A stretch of 8,363 bases of DNA from Ignavibacteria bacterium UBA6906 (GCA_002451155.1 DKBG01000071.1:2121-10483), one strand, 5' to 3'; positions 1 to 8,363 are shown, numbered from the stretch's first letter. Translations and numbers: made by a program. Notes: generated by a model not told the origin, from the sequence alone.

Positions 1-1
1 G

Positions 2-646
2 ACCCGTGCGCAAGCGGAGGCGTCCGTTGCCGAAATGCGCGAGGTTCTCAAGGCCGAAATCTCCACCGTCGATCCCGATCTGTTCATCGAGTTCGAGGAG
101 AAAAAGGGAGCCCGGCGCGGGAAGATGTTGAAGAAAGGACTCCAGAGGAAGATCTGTCTGACGCTCGCCGCGCTTCCTCACGGGGTCATGAAGATGAGCG
201 CCGACATCCCCGGGCTAGTCGAGACCTCAACAAACCTTGCCGTGATTCAGACTTCGAAGAACAAGATATCATGCGTCACCAGCCAGCGGAGCTCTGTTGC
301 CTCGGAGATCACCGAGATTTGCCAGTCAGTCTCGTCGACGTTCGAGCTCGGAGGGGCGGCCATTACAACGGGCGATGGGTACCCGGGGTGGAAGCCAAAT
401 TTGGATTCGCCCATCCTCAAGACGGCTCGGGAGACCTATCACTCGCTGTTCGGCAAGGAGCCCGAAGTGAAGGCAATTCACGCGGGTCTCGAGTGCGGGA
501 TCATCGGCGAAAAATACCCCGGGATGGACATGGTGTCCCTTGGACCGACACTCGAAGGAGTGCATTCGCCGGACGAAAAGATCTACATCGGTACCGTCGA
601 CAAGTACTGGCAGTTCTTGCTGGGAGTCCTCAAGAACGTCCGGTGA
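2..646 (+). CDS. pepD: Aminoacyl-histidine dipeptidase PepD (Xaa-His dipeptidase, M20 family), C-terminal part
   Basis: This is the last 214 codons of a cytosolic metallopeptidase that cleaves Xaa-His and other unblocked dipeptides. The frame is open from base 2, so the start lies upstream of the window; the ATG at base 35 is internal. E. coli-type PepD is about 485 residues, so a little under half is present. The family signatures seen are YPGWKPNLDSPIL (bases 380-418), HAGLECG (bases 479-499) and GPTLEGVHSPDE (bases 542-577). The His of the last motif (bases 563-565) is expected to be a zinc ligand. The lid/dimerisation region lies before these motifs, and the first metal-binding residues are outside the window. 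The reading frame shows no damage. A terminator-like hairpin lies about 115 bp after the stop codon. The next gene is an MFSD1-like transporter, a family linked to dipeptides, which fits a peptide-use role. The family call is secure; exact substrate range cannot be read from the fragment. Confidence 0.95.
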   Translation, partial: TRAQAEASVAEMREVLKAEISTVDPDLFIEFEEKKGARRGKMLKKGLQRKICLTLAALPHGVMKMSADIPGLVETSTNLAVIQTSKNKISCVTSQRSSVASEITEICQSVSSTFELGGAAITTGDGYPGWKPNLDSPILKTARETYHSLFGKEPEVKAIHAGLECGIIGEKYPGMDMVSLGPTLEGVHSPDEKIYIGTVDKYWQFLLGVLKNVR

Positions 647-649
647 GGT

Positions 650-666
650 GCATGCCGGATGCATGC
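650..666. repeat. Pair of GCATGC palindromes just after pepD
   Basis: Two copies of the self-complementary hexamer GCATGC, separated by CGGAT, begin 4 bases after the pepD stop codon. They can form a 6-bp hairpin with a 5-base loop. No T-run follows, so it is not a normal intrinsic terminator. It may be an operator, a 3' mRNA structure, or chance. Confidence 0.3.
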
Positions 667-761
667 TGGTGCAGGTGACGTGCAGATCGCTGGCAGGGAG
701 TCCTGAGGCTGTGAGTGTTGCGTGCGGGCAGGATCCCAGTGCCGGAGGTGGATCAATTCCG

Positions 762-784
762 CGCCGCGCGTTGTGCGCGCGGCG
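762..784 (+). terminator. Strong GC hairpin between pepD and the transporter gene
   Basis: CGCCGCGCG (762-770) pairs perfectly with CGCGCGGCG (776-784) around the loop TTGTG, giving a 9-bp all-GC stem. A G-T pair could extend it by one. It is followed by a pyrimidine-rich stretch, TCTGTCTATCCTCCC, with scattered T residues but no true U-tract. It sits in the 260-bp gap and would most naturally end pepD transcription. It could also be an attenuator ahead of the transporter. Nothing else convincing was seen in the gap, and open frames crossing it do not look like protein. Confidence 0.5.
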
Positions 785-906
785 TCTGTCTATCCTCCCG
801 AGCGCGTTTCGGCCGGGGGTCCCGGTCTGCATAGAGGTGAACAGGGCTCGATCCAGAAGCCGATCTGCCCTTCGGTCCCAACATTCATTCAGGGTGAGAT
901 GAGAGT

Positions 907-2211
907 ATGAACGACACATCCGTCCCGTCCACAGTCCCCGTTCGTCCGGATGCGCCGCGATGGTACCGCTGGCTGGTTCTCATCCTGATCAGCCTGGCGA
1001 TGTTCGGAAACTACTACATCTACGACAGTGTCAGTCCGCTTGCAGATGTACTGAAGACGCAACTTGGTTTTTCCGATACGAATATCGGCCTTCTGAACGC
1101 GATTTACAGTTTCCCCAACATTCTGATGGTGCTTGTCGGGGGGATCATCATCGACAGGATTGGCACGCGGAAGGCGACGTTTCTGTTCGCGGTGCTCTGC
1201 CTGCTCGGATCTGCAATCACCGTCTCGTCCGGCCGTCTCGAGTTCATGGCGTCAGGAAGGCTCATCTTCGGTCTCGGTGCCGAATCCCTCATTGTGTCGG
1301 TGACGACGGCGATTGCCAAGTGGTTCAGGGGCAGAGAATTGAGTTTCGCTTTCGGCATCAATCTGACGATCGCGCGGCTCGGCTCGTTTGCCGCATTGAA
1401 CTCACCGTCGTGGGCGGGGTCCCTTTTTGGCGATTGGAGGCTTCCACTGCTGGTTTCCGTGGCGGCGGGAGTGATCTGCGTCGCAGGGGCCGTGTTGTAC
1501 TGGATCCTGGAGATCGATGCGGAGCGACGATACAGCCTCGGTACGGCGGGGGAAACGGAAAAGGTTAGATTCGCTGACCTGTTCAAATTCGGGACGTCCT
1601 ACTGGTACATTGTCGCCCTCTGCATCACTTTCTACTCCGCGGTGTTTCCGTTTCAGACGTTCGCCGTGAAGTTCTTTATGGAGTCCCATGGGACGACGAG
1701 GGAACTCGGCGGATTCCTCTCGAGCATCATCACCCTGTTCGCGATGATTGCCACTCCGCTGTTCGGACTCATGGTTGACAGGGTCGGGAAGCGGTCGCTC
1801 TTCATGATGTTCGGTTCCTTCCTATTGATTCCCGTGTACCTGATGATGGCCTATACCTCGATTACCCTGTACGTGCCCATGGCAATGCTGGGGGTGGCGT
1901 TCTCCCTCATCCCGGCCGTGATGTGGCCATCGGTAGCCTATCTTGTGGGACAGGAGCGGCTGGGTACGGCATACGGCCTCATGACCATGATTCAGAATAT
2001 CGGGCTGTTTGCATTCAACCTCCTGATCGGCTGGTCGAATGACGTGGCAGGAGCGAGCGCCGAGAATCCCGGCGGGTATGCGGCGGGTATGTGGATCTTT
2101 TCGATCCTGGGATTCCTCGGTCTTCTCTTTGCATATCTTCTCAGGAAAAACGAGCGGGGGCCGAATGCTCACGGCCTTGAAACCATCACCGTGAGTTCGA
2201 GATCAAGGTAA
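907..2211 (+). CDS. MFSD1-like major facilitator transporter, probable dipeptide carrier
   Basis: This is a 434-residue inner-membrane protein of the major facilitator superfamily with about 12 membrane helices and the usual length. After a short polar N-terminus, helix 1 starts near residue 21. The family loop motif appears in both halves: GGIIIDRIGTRK (78-89) and GLMVDRVGKRS (287-297). Several segments read closely like animal MFSD1, a lysosomal dipeptide uniporter: GNYYIYD (34-40), GRLIFGLGAESL (117-128), KWFRGRELSFAFG (138-150), FYSAVFPF (242-249) and ERLGTAYGLMTMIQNIGL (350-367). Glu126 and Arg157 lie 31 residues apart; as I recall, MFSD1 has substrate-contacting residues with the same spacing. 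The ATG at 907 follows GGTGA (893-897) at a 9-base spacing. pepD upstream makes dipeptide transport the best guess. The next gene begins 63 bp downstream and could be co-transcribed. The superfamily is certain and the MFSD1 affinity strong. Substrate and direction are inferred. Confidence 0.88.
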   Translation: MNDTSVPSTVPVRPDAPRWYRWLVLILISLAMFGNYYIYDSVSPLADVLKTQLGFSDTNIGLLNAIYSFPNILMVLVGGIIIDRIGTRKATFLFAVLCLLGSAITVSSGRLEFMASGRLIFGLGAESLIVSVTTAIAKWFRGRELSFAFGINLTIARLGSFAALNSPSWAGSLFGDWRLPLLVSVAAGVICVAGAVLYWILEIDAERRYSLGTAGETEKVRFADLFKFGTSYWYIVALCITFYSAVFPFQTFAVKFFMESHGTTRELGGFLSSIITLFAMIATPLFGLMVDRVGKRSLFMMFGSFLLIPVYLMMAYTSITLYVPMAMLGVAFSLIPAVMWPSVAYLVGQERLGTAYGLMTMIQNIGLFAFNLLIGWSNDVAGASAENPGGYAAGMWIFSILGFLGLLFAYLLRKNERGPNAHGLETITVSSRSR

Positions 2212-2264
2212 TGTCTGACCCCATGCAGATATCCTCACTGTGTCGCAATGAACGGGGGTACCCC

Positions 2265-2269
2265 GGAGG
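2265..2269 (+). promoter_or_regulatory. Ribosome binding site that decides the start of the sensor-like gene
   Basis: GGAGG stands 5 bases before the in-frame GTG at 2275. The longer possible start, ATG 2248, has no purine-rich site upstream, and the nine residues it would add look like unstructured filler before the receiver fold. The GTG start is therefore preferred. Confidence 0.6.
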
Positions 2270-2274
2270 TGAGC

Positions 2275-4899
2275 GTGAGTAGATCATACAATGTTGTGAT
2301 CCTGGAAAAGGATCCGGCTGAGGCCGACGGTCTCGAGATGCAGATCAAGAAAAGCGGCCTCAAGGTATCGACGATTCGGGTCGGGACGAAGGAAGTCTAT
2401 AGGAGCACAGTCAAAGACCTGTTGCCCGATCTTGTGGTGGCGAATTTTCAGCTGCCCCGATTTGATATCCTCGCGGCGTTGGAGGAGGCAAAGGAGCTCA
2501 TTCCCGGCGTGCCATGGATTGTGGTTGCGGGGACCGCCACGGAAGAGCAGGCTGTTGGATGCATGAAGGCGGGAGCGGCGGACTTCATCACGAAGAAGAA
2601 TATGGCCCGGCTTACCGCGTCGGCCAAGGGGTTGCTGGAACGGCCGAAGGTCGAGAAAGCCCCAGAGGCAGCAGAACCAAAGAAACACCGGGAGCCGGCG
2701 GCGGATCCAATGCAAGAGCTCTACCGTCTGATTGTCGAGTATGCGCCTGAATTGATTGCATCCGTAAAGCCCGATGGGCGCAGGGAATACAATAATCCCG
2801 CCTACGAGAACATTCTGGATGAACCGGATATTCTTATCGGAACCGATTCCTTTGTGGATATTCACCCGGATGATCGGGAGCGTGTGAAGGCGATCTTCCG
2901 GGAGATACTGGCGCGTGGGGCCGGCCGGGAAACGGAATACCGATTGATGGACAAGGACGGGAACACGCGCTTCATCGAATCGTGCAGTTCCATCGTCCCC
3001 GCTCCGGACGGGAAACCGGGCAGGGTCATCGTCTTCTCACGGGACGTCTCGCACAAGGTTGCTGCTCGCCACGCGTTTGAGGCCCTCGTCGCGGCCACGG
3101 CGGGAGTGACGGGTGAACAGTTCTTCTCGACGCTCGTTCAACACATCGCAGAAGCTCTCGGGGTTCACACGGTCCTGCTCACACGCGTCCTGAACGAGGA
3201 ACGAACCCTCGTCCGGTCCCTGGCCTTCTGGTCCGGCGGCTCACTTCACCCCCCGATAGAATATGAAGTCGCCGGGTCCCCCTGCGAACGGGTGGTGCGG
3301 GATGGAGTGATCGGGTCCTTCCCCGATGCTGTTCAGCATCCGTTTGCACTGCAGGGCGCTCTCGGAGCCTTGAACGCGGAGTCGTATCTTGGCGTCCCTC
3401 TCCCCGGGGCGGACGGCCGTCCGCTCGGTCATCTCGTATGCATTGACACCAAGTCGATGACGGATGTCCCGAGGAAGGAGTACATCCTCCGCATCTTCGC
3501 ACACCGGTCCGCTCTGGAAATCCTGCGGCTCACCGTCAGCGACGATTCAAGAACTCGTGACGTGGCTTCACGAAACATGGAGTCCCGCCTCCGGACTGCG
3601 CTGGAGGGATTCCCCGAACCGATTGTCATGACCGATGAGCAGGATGTGATCACGCTCGTCAACAACGGCCTTGAGCGCCTGACCGGCTTCCGTGCCCAGC
3701 AACTGATCGGGCAGAAAGTCTCTCCGCTGGTGCTCCAGAGCGGCAGCTGGCAACTCCTCAAAGAGGAATACCCGGAACTTATTTTCCGCTCGGACAAGAT
3801 CGCAATTCCCGTGACTGTGTATGCGATTCCCTGCAGGAATGCGGAGGGGCGCATTGCGGGAACGCTGTCCATTCTGAAGCCGAAGGATCAGCCCGGGACC
3901 GGCCGTCAGTCTGGAGAAGGCATGCCGTCCGCACACGAAACCTGGCTGGACCAACTCGGGTCGGCGGTTCTCGTCCGGACCCTCGATGACCGGATCCTGT
4001 ACTGGAATTCCGGGGCGTCGGATCTCTACGGCTGGTCGGCGGACGAGGTACAGAGCAAGACATTCAGTGAGGTATTTGCAGGCCGGACGACCGAAGAGGT
4101 CACCAATTCGGTACGAATCACCGTGGAGAAGGGAGAATGGGTCGGCGATTGCAGAGATCTTACCAAGGGTGGGAGGGAAATTCAAGTCGAAAGCCGCTGG
4201 ACTCTGATCAGAAGTCCCGAGGGTATGCCCCAGGCGATCTTGATCCTCAATACAGAGTCGACCCAGCGGCGAGCGCGGGAAGCGACTGCGTCCCGGCGGG
4301 ACCGTCTCGAGGGGGTTTCGTTGCTGGCGGGCTCGGTTGCCAATGATCTGCAGGAACTTACTGCTCCGATCTTGTTGGCCGCGGAATCGCTTGGATCACG
4401 CCAGCCTGACGAGGGGGTCCAGAAGCTGGCAGAGGTCATCACGCAGAAGACCCGGAAACTTGATGATCTTTTCAAGCAGGTGGTCATGTTCTCCATCCAT
4501 CAGGAGGGGGAGCCTCCGGTGCACGCACTGCCGCAGGGAAAAGGCCAGCTGGTCATGATCTTTGATCCGGACACTTCCATTCGTACGCTCTTCCAGACTA
4601 CGCTCGAAGCGAATGGGTACCGTACCATTCCTGCGGACGACGCTGAAGAGGGTTTGGCACTCTATTCCCAGCATGTGGAACGCATAAAAGTGGTCCTCCT
4701 CCATCCGGGGATGACCGACATAGAGGGAACACCTCTGGGAATTGTATTGCGGACCATGAATTCTGACGTCAATCTTATAGCCACGTCGGATCCTCGCGCC
4801 ACACAACCGGAACTTCCCGGCACTCTCTTCGGGGCGTTCATCTCCCGTCCCTTCTCCGCCAAGCTCCTCCTGGAGACGCTGGCCCGGACGCTTTCCTAG
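2275..4899 (+). CDS. Degenerate hybrid sensor (REC-PAS-GAF-PAS-PAS-HisKA-like-REC) lacking the kinase ATPase domain
   Basis: This is an 874-residue soluble protein with no membrane helix. Approximate domains, counted from the GTG at 2275, are: receiver-like 5-117, charged linker, PAS 147-262, GAF 266-420, PAS 436-537, PAS 552-667, HisKA-like helices 675-745 and a second receiver-like domain 757-874. The architecture is that of a cytosolic hybrid histidine kinase, but the phosphotransfer residues are gone. Receiver 1 has Asn57 where the phospho-Asp belongs, in PDLVVANFQLP, although Thr87 and Lys107 remain. The H-box reads LLAGSVANDLQEL, with Asn690 for His. The whole HATPase domain is absent: the helices run into receiver 2 through about a dozen linker residues. 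Receiver 2 has His810 for Asp and Arg858 for the conserved Lys. The frame is intact, so it is probably a functional scaffold or ligand-sensing protein rather than a pseudogene. No DNA-binding or cyclic-nucleotide output domain is visible. An upstream ATG at 2248 would add nine residues but lacks a ribosome site. The ligand and partner are unknown. Confidence 0.85.
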   Translation: MSRSYNVVILEKDPAEADGLEMQIKKSGLKVSTIRVGTKEVYRSTVKDLLPDLVVANFQLPRFDILAALEEAKELIPGVPWIVVAGTATEEQAVGCMKAGAADFITKKNMARLTASAKGLLERPKVEKAPEAAEPKKHREPAADPMQELYRLIVEYAPELIASVKPDGRREYNNPAYENILDEPDILIGTDSFVDIHPDDRERVKAIFREILARGAGRETEYRLMDKDGNTRFIESCSSIVPAPDGKPGRVIVFSRDVSHKVAARHAFEALVAATAGVTGEQFFSTLVQHIAEALGVHTVLLTRVLNEERTLVRSLAFWSGGSLHPPIEYEVAGSPCERVVRDGVIGSFPDAVQHPFALQGALGALNAESYLGVPLPGADGRPLGHLVCIDTKSMTDVPRKEYILRIFAHRSALEILRLTVSDDSRTRDVASRNMESRLRTALEGFPEPIVMTDEQDVITLVNNGLERLTGFRAQQLIGQKVSPLVLQSGSWQLLKEEYPELIFRSDKIAIPVTVYAIPCRNAEGRIAGTLSILKPKDQPGTGRQSGEGMPSAHETWLDQLGSAVLVRTLDDRILYWNSGASDLYGWSADEVQSKTFSEVFAGRTTEEVTNSVRITVEKGEWVGDCRDLTKGGREIQVESRWTLIRSPEGMPQAILILNTESTQRRAREATASRRDRLEGVSLLAGSVANDLQELTAPILLAAESLGSRQPDEGVQKLAEVITQKTRKLDDLFKQVVMFSIHQEGEPPVHALPQGKGQLVMIFDPDTSIRTLFQTTLEANGYRTIPADDAEEGLALYSQHVERIKVVLLHPGMTDIEGTPLGIVLRTMNSDVNLIATSDPRATQPELPGTLFGAFISRPFSAKLLLETLARTLS

Positions 4900-4921
4900 G
4901 TTCTGATCAACAGCGTCCGGG
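4883..4921. repeat. Perfect 10-bp inverted repeat bracketing the stop codon
   Basis: CCCGGACGCT (4883-4892) and AGCGTCCGGG (4912-4921) are exact reverse complements, separated by 19 bases that contain the TAG stop codon (4897-4899). The mRNA could form a GC-rich stem with the stop codon in its loop. It is not followed by a T-run (TTGGTCAGG comes next), so a classical intrinsic terminator is doubtful. A 3'-end stabiliser, rho-linked end or protein-binding dyad are alternatives. Confidence 0.5.
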
Positions 4922-4978
4922 TTGGTCAGGGGAGGGCCGGGGAATTTGTGCCCACATCCCGGTGTTCTCATTGATGCG

Positions 4979-5374
4979 ATGACCCACTCCGTTCACAAGA
5001 GGCACTATTCTGTCGAAGAGGCACGCCGTGTACTCACCAGTGCGCATGCTCTTGTCGTCAGGATGCTTGAGCTCAAGCAGCTGCTTGACCGGCAGGGGTG
5101 GGATCTTTCCAGACATGAGTATCTTGGTGGTCGGGGACCCAACGGCGACGGCAGTTTTCCTCCTGAGATGGAGACGATCGTGGAGATCCTGAAGTCTCTG
5201 GATCAGAAGGGTGTTGTCGTCAAGGGGATCGATGAAGGGATCCTGGATTTTCCGCATCTGCGGTCGAACGGGGAGGAGGTCTATCTCTGCTGGAAGGTCG
5301 GAGAAGATGACATCGGATTCTGGCACGGCCTGGCAGAGGGTTTTGCGGGGAGGAAACCACTCATTGAGCTCTAG
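4979..5374 (+). CDS. DUF2203 family protein, function unknown
   Basis: This is a 131-residue cytosolic protein of the DUF2203 family, whose biochemical role is not known to me. The N-terminal part (about 8-40) is a predicted helix opening with RHYSVEEARRVL, the usual family beginning. The conserved C-terminal half holds KGIDEGILDFP (82-92), EVYLCWKVGEDDIGFWH (100-116) and GFAGRKPL (121-128). The cluster of invariant-looking D, C-W, E-D and W-H residues suggests a binding site, but no catalytic motif can be named. The ATG at 4979 was chosen because it leaves only a few residues before the conserved region. TTG codons at 4922 and 4946 are in frame and would lengthen it, and no start has a strong ribosome site. 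The gene lies between the sensor-like gene and uvrB, about 150 bp from the latter. No functional link with either is evident. Confidence 0.85.
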   Translation: MTHSVHKRHYSVEEARRVLTSAHALVVRMLELKQLLDRQGWDLSRHEYLGGRGPNGDGSFPPEMETIVEILKSLDQKGVVVKGIDEGILDFPHLRSNGEEVYLCWKVGEDDIGFWHGLAEGFAGRKPLIEL

Positions 5375-5427
5375 CGGAGTGGACTCCACAGGGGGAGGGG
5401 GCCGCACATCCGGTGGTACCTCGTCGG

Positions 5428-5456
5428 TTCGGAAAATATGGAGCTGCTGGTAATAT
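5428..5456 (+). promoter_or_regulatory. Candidate sigma-70 type promoter for uvrB
   Basis: TTCGGA (5428-5433) and TAATAT (5451-5456) are separated by 17 bases, in an AT-rich pocket within otherwise GC-rich DNA, about 70 bp upstream of the uvrB start. The -10 match is 4 of 6 and the -35 match is weak. The flanking 5375-5527 gap contains no other gene. A LexA-like dyad overlaps the -10 element (5447-5462). Confidence 0.35.
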
Positions 5457-5527
5457 CAATAGAGAGGGTGACCCTGCCCGGGATGATCCTGCGCCCGCGA
5501 CCACCCGTCTCATGAGGAGGACATCCT

Positions 5528-7582
<2,055 letters not shown>

Positions 7583-7583
7583 C

Positions 7584-8318
7584 GTGATTCTGCCGGCGAT
7601 CCGGGGACTCCTGCCCGAACTGACCGCACCGTTGCGTGATTTCCTTCTCCCTCCGCTCTGTTTCCACTGCGGCGGCGCCCGGCCGCGGGAATTGACGGGC
7701 CTCTGTTTCGCCTGCTGGAAATCTGTGGAAGTGATCAGGAAGGAGGACCCGGGGGTGCGCGATGCCGTCGCGCGTATCTGTGCTGACGGGGGGGTCGACG
7801 CGTTCTTTTCCCTGTTCAGGTTCAGGAAGAATGCACCAATCCAGTCACTGCTGCACGAGCTGAAATACGGGGGGAAGCCCATGCTCGGATACGCGCTCGG
7901 GGTCATGCTGGGCACGGAAATTTCCCGTCTGGGCGGTTTTCCCGCGCAGGCAGGAATCGTTCCGGTTCCTCTTCACAGTGCGAAGAGGCGCGAGCGAGCG
8001 TATAATCAGAGCGAGCAGATCGCTCGAGGGCTCGCCGACCGGACGAAGACCCCGTTGATTCCGGACCTGCTCCGGAGAAACCGGTATACGCGGTCGCAGA
8101 CTGAGGTTCGCGCGACCGAACGCGCGTCAAACGTTGAGGGGGCCTTCTCTGTTCCATCGCCGTGGCGCCGTCTTCAGGGCGAGGGCATCTGCCTCGTCGA
8201 TGATGTGGTGACGTCTGGTTCAACCCTTCGTGAGTGCGCGCGCGTCCTGCGGGAGGTTGGCTTCAAGGACATTGCGGGTGTTTCGCTCGCGCTGGCGGTC
8301 CAGGCTGATCATAGCTGA
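7584..8318 (+). CDS. comF: ComF family protein (phosphoribosyltransferase-like, with zinc finger)
   Basis: This is a 244-residue ComF/GntX-type protein with the family's normal length and layout. The N-terminal four-cysteine zinc finger is C26-x2-C29 and C41-x2-C44, within LCFHCGG and LCFACW. The central family motif VPLHSAKRRERAYNQSEQIA runs from about 128 to 147. A second motif, RNRYTRSQTEVRATERASNV, spans about 165-184. The type I phosphoribosyltransferase PRPP loop LVDDVVTSGST is at 204-214, with the paired Asp206-Asp207. In Bacillus and Haemophilus, ComF is needed for uptake of transforming DNA, and homologues occur in many bacteria not known to be competent; no substrate is assigned. 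The start codon lies one base past the uvrB stop codon, indicating translational coupling. Whether it serves competence here cannot be told, as no other competence gene is in view. Family confidence is high; the gene symbol is by homology. Confidence 0.93.
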   Translation: MILPAIRGLLPELTAPLRDFLLPPLCFHCGGARPRELTGLCFACWKSVEVIRKEDPGVRDAVARICADGGVDAFFSLFRFRKNAPIQSLLHELKYGGKPMLGYALGVMLGTEISRLGGFPAQAGIVPVPLHSAKRRERAYNQSEQIARGLADRTKTPLIPDLLRRNRYTRSQTEVRATERASNVEGAFSVPSPWRRLQGEGICLVDDVVTSGSTLRECARVLREVGFKDIAGVSLALAVQADHS

Positions 8319-8363
8319 CGGGCGAGAAGGCGCATCGGCCACTGCGCGCAGCGATGGATCGGT

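Noticed and set aside
540..902. 120-codon + strand frame running from pepD into the gap before the transporter
   Set aside because: Starts out of frame inside pepD, has Ser/Arg-rich random-looking content and passes through the hairpin at 762-784.
326..919. 197-codon open frame on the - strand across the end of pepD and the following gap
   Set aside because: Rich in Arg, Cys and His with no family resemblance; it is antisense to conserved pepD codons and has no ribosome site.
2071..2091. Short tandem repeat of GGCGGGTATG in the transporter gene
   Set aside because: Two copies only, encoding a Gly/Ala loop; not in-frame duplication of a useful unit and likely chance.
3325..3340. GATGCT/AGCATC hairpin inside the sensor-like gene
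   Set aside because: Six-bp stem within the conserved GAF coding region, no T-run; explained by coding.
8319..8363. Last 45 bases after comF searched for a terminator or next gene start
   Set aside because: No convincing stem, ribosome site or start codon; too short to judge.

Overview
The window is GC-rich bacterial chromosome carrying six protein genes, all on the + strand and tightly packed. The long genes show clear Shine-Dalgarno sites, and GTG starts are common. The UvrB wording (DADKEGFLRSEKSLIQTAG) and the PAS/GAF/receiver protein resemble those of the Bacteroidota/Ignavibacteriota-Chlorobiota (FCB) side of the tree. That placement is from memory and only tentative. There is no insertion sequence, CRISPR array, rRNA, tRNA or phage gene.

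Left part (1-2211): the 3' half of pepD, an M20-family aminoacyl-histidine (Xaa-His) dipeptidase, is followed after a 260-bp gap by a 12-helix major facilitator transporter. The transporter reads like animal MFSD1, the lysosomal dipeptide uniporter, along nearly its whole length. A dipeptidase beside a dipeptide-transporter homologue suggests a dipeptide uptake or export and hydrolysis module. A terminator-like hairpin in the gap means the two genes need not share a transcript.

Middle (2275-4899): a single 874-residue protein with the order REC-PAS-GAF-PAS-PAS-HisKA-like-REC. It looks like a hybrid sensor kinase stripped of phosphotransfer chemistry. The phospho-acceptor position is Asn in the first receiver, Asn in place of His in the HisKA-like helix, and His in the last receiver. 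The ATPase domain is missing altogether, yet the frame is intact. This is the most unusual object in the window and may be a signalling scaffold ('pseudo-phosphorelay'). A 10-bp perfect inverted repeat brackets its stop codon.

Right part (4979-8318): a small DUF2203 protein of unknown function; then uvrB (nucleotide excision repair helicase), with a candidate promoter and a weak LexA-like dyad upstream; then a ComF-family phosphoribosyltransferase-like protein starting one base after the uvrB stop codon, almost certainly co-translated with it. The last 45 bases hold nothing I can name.
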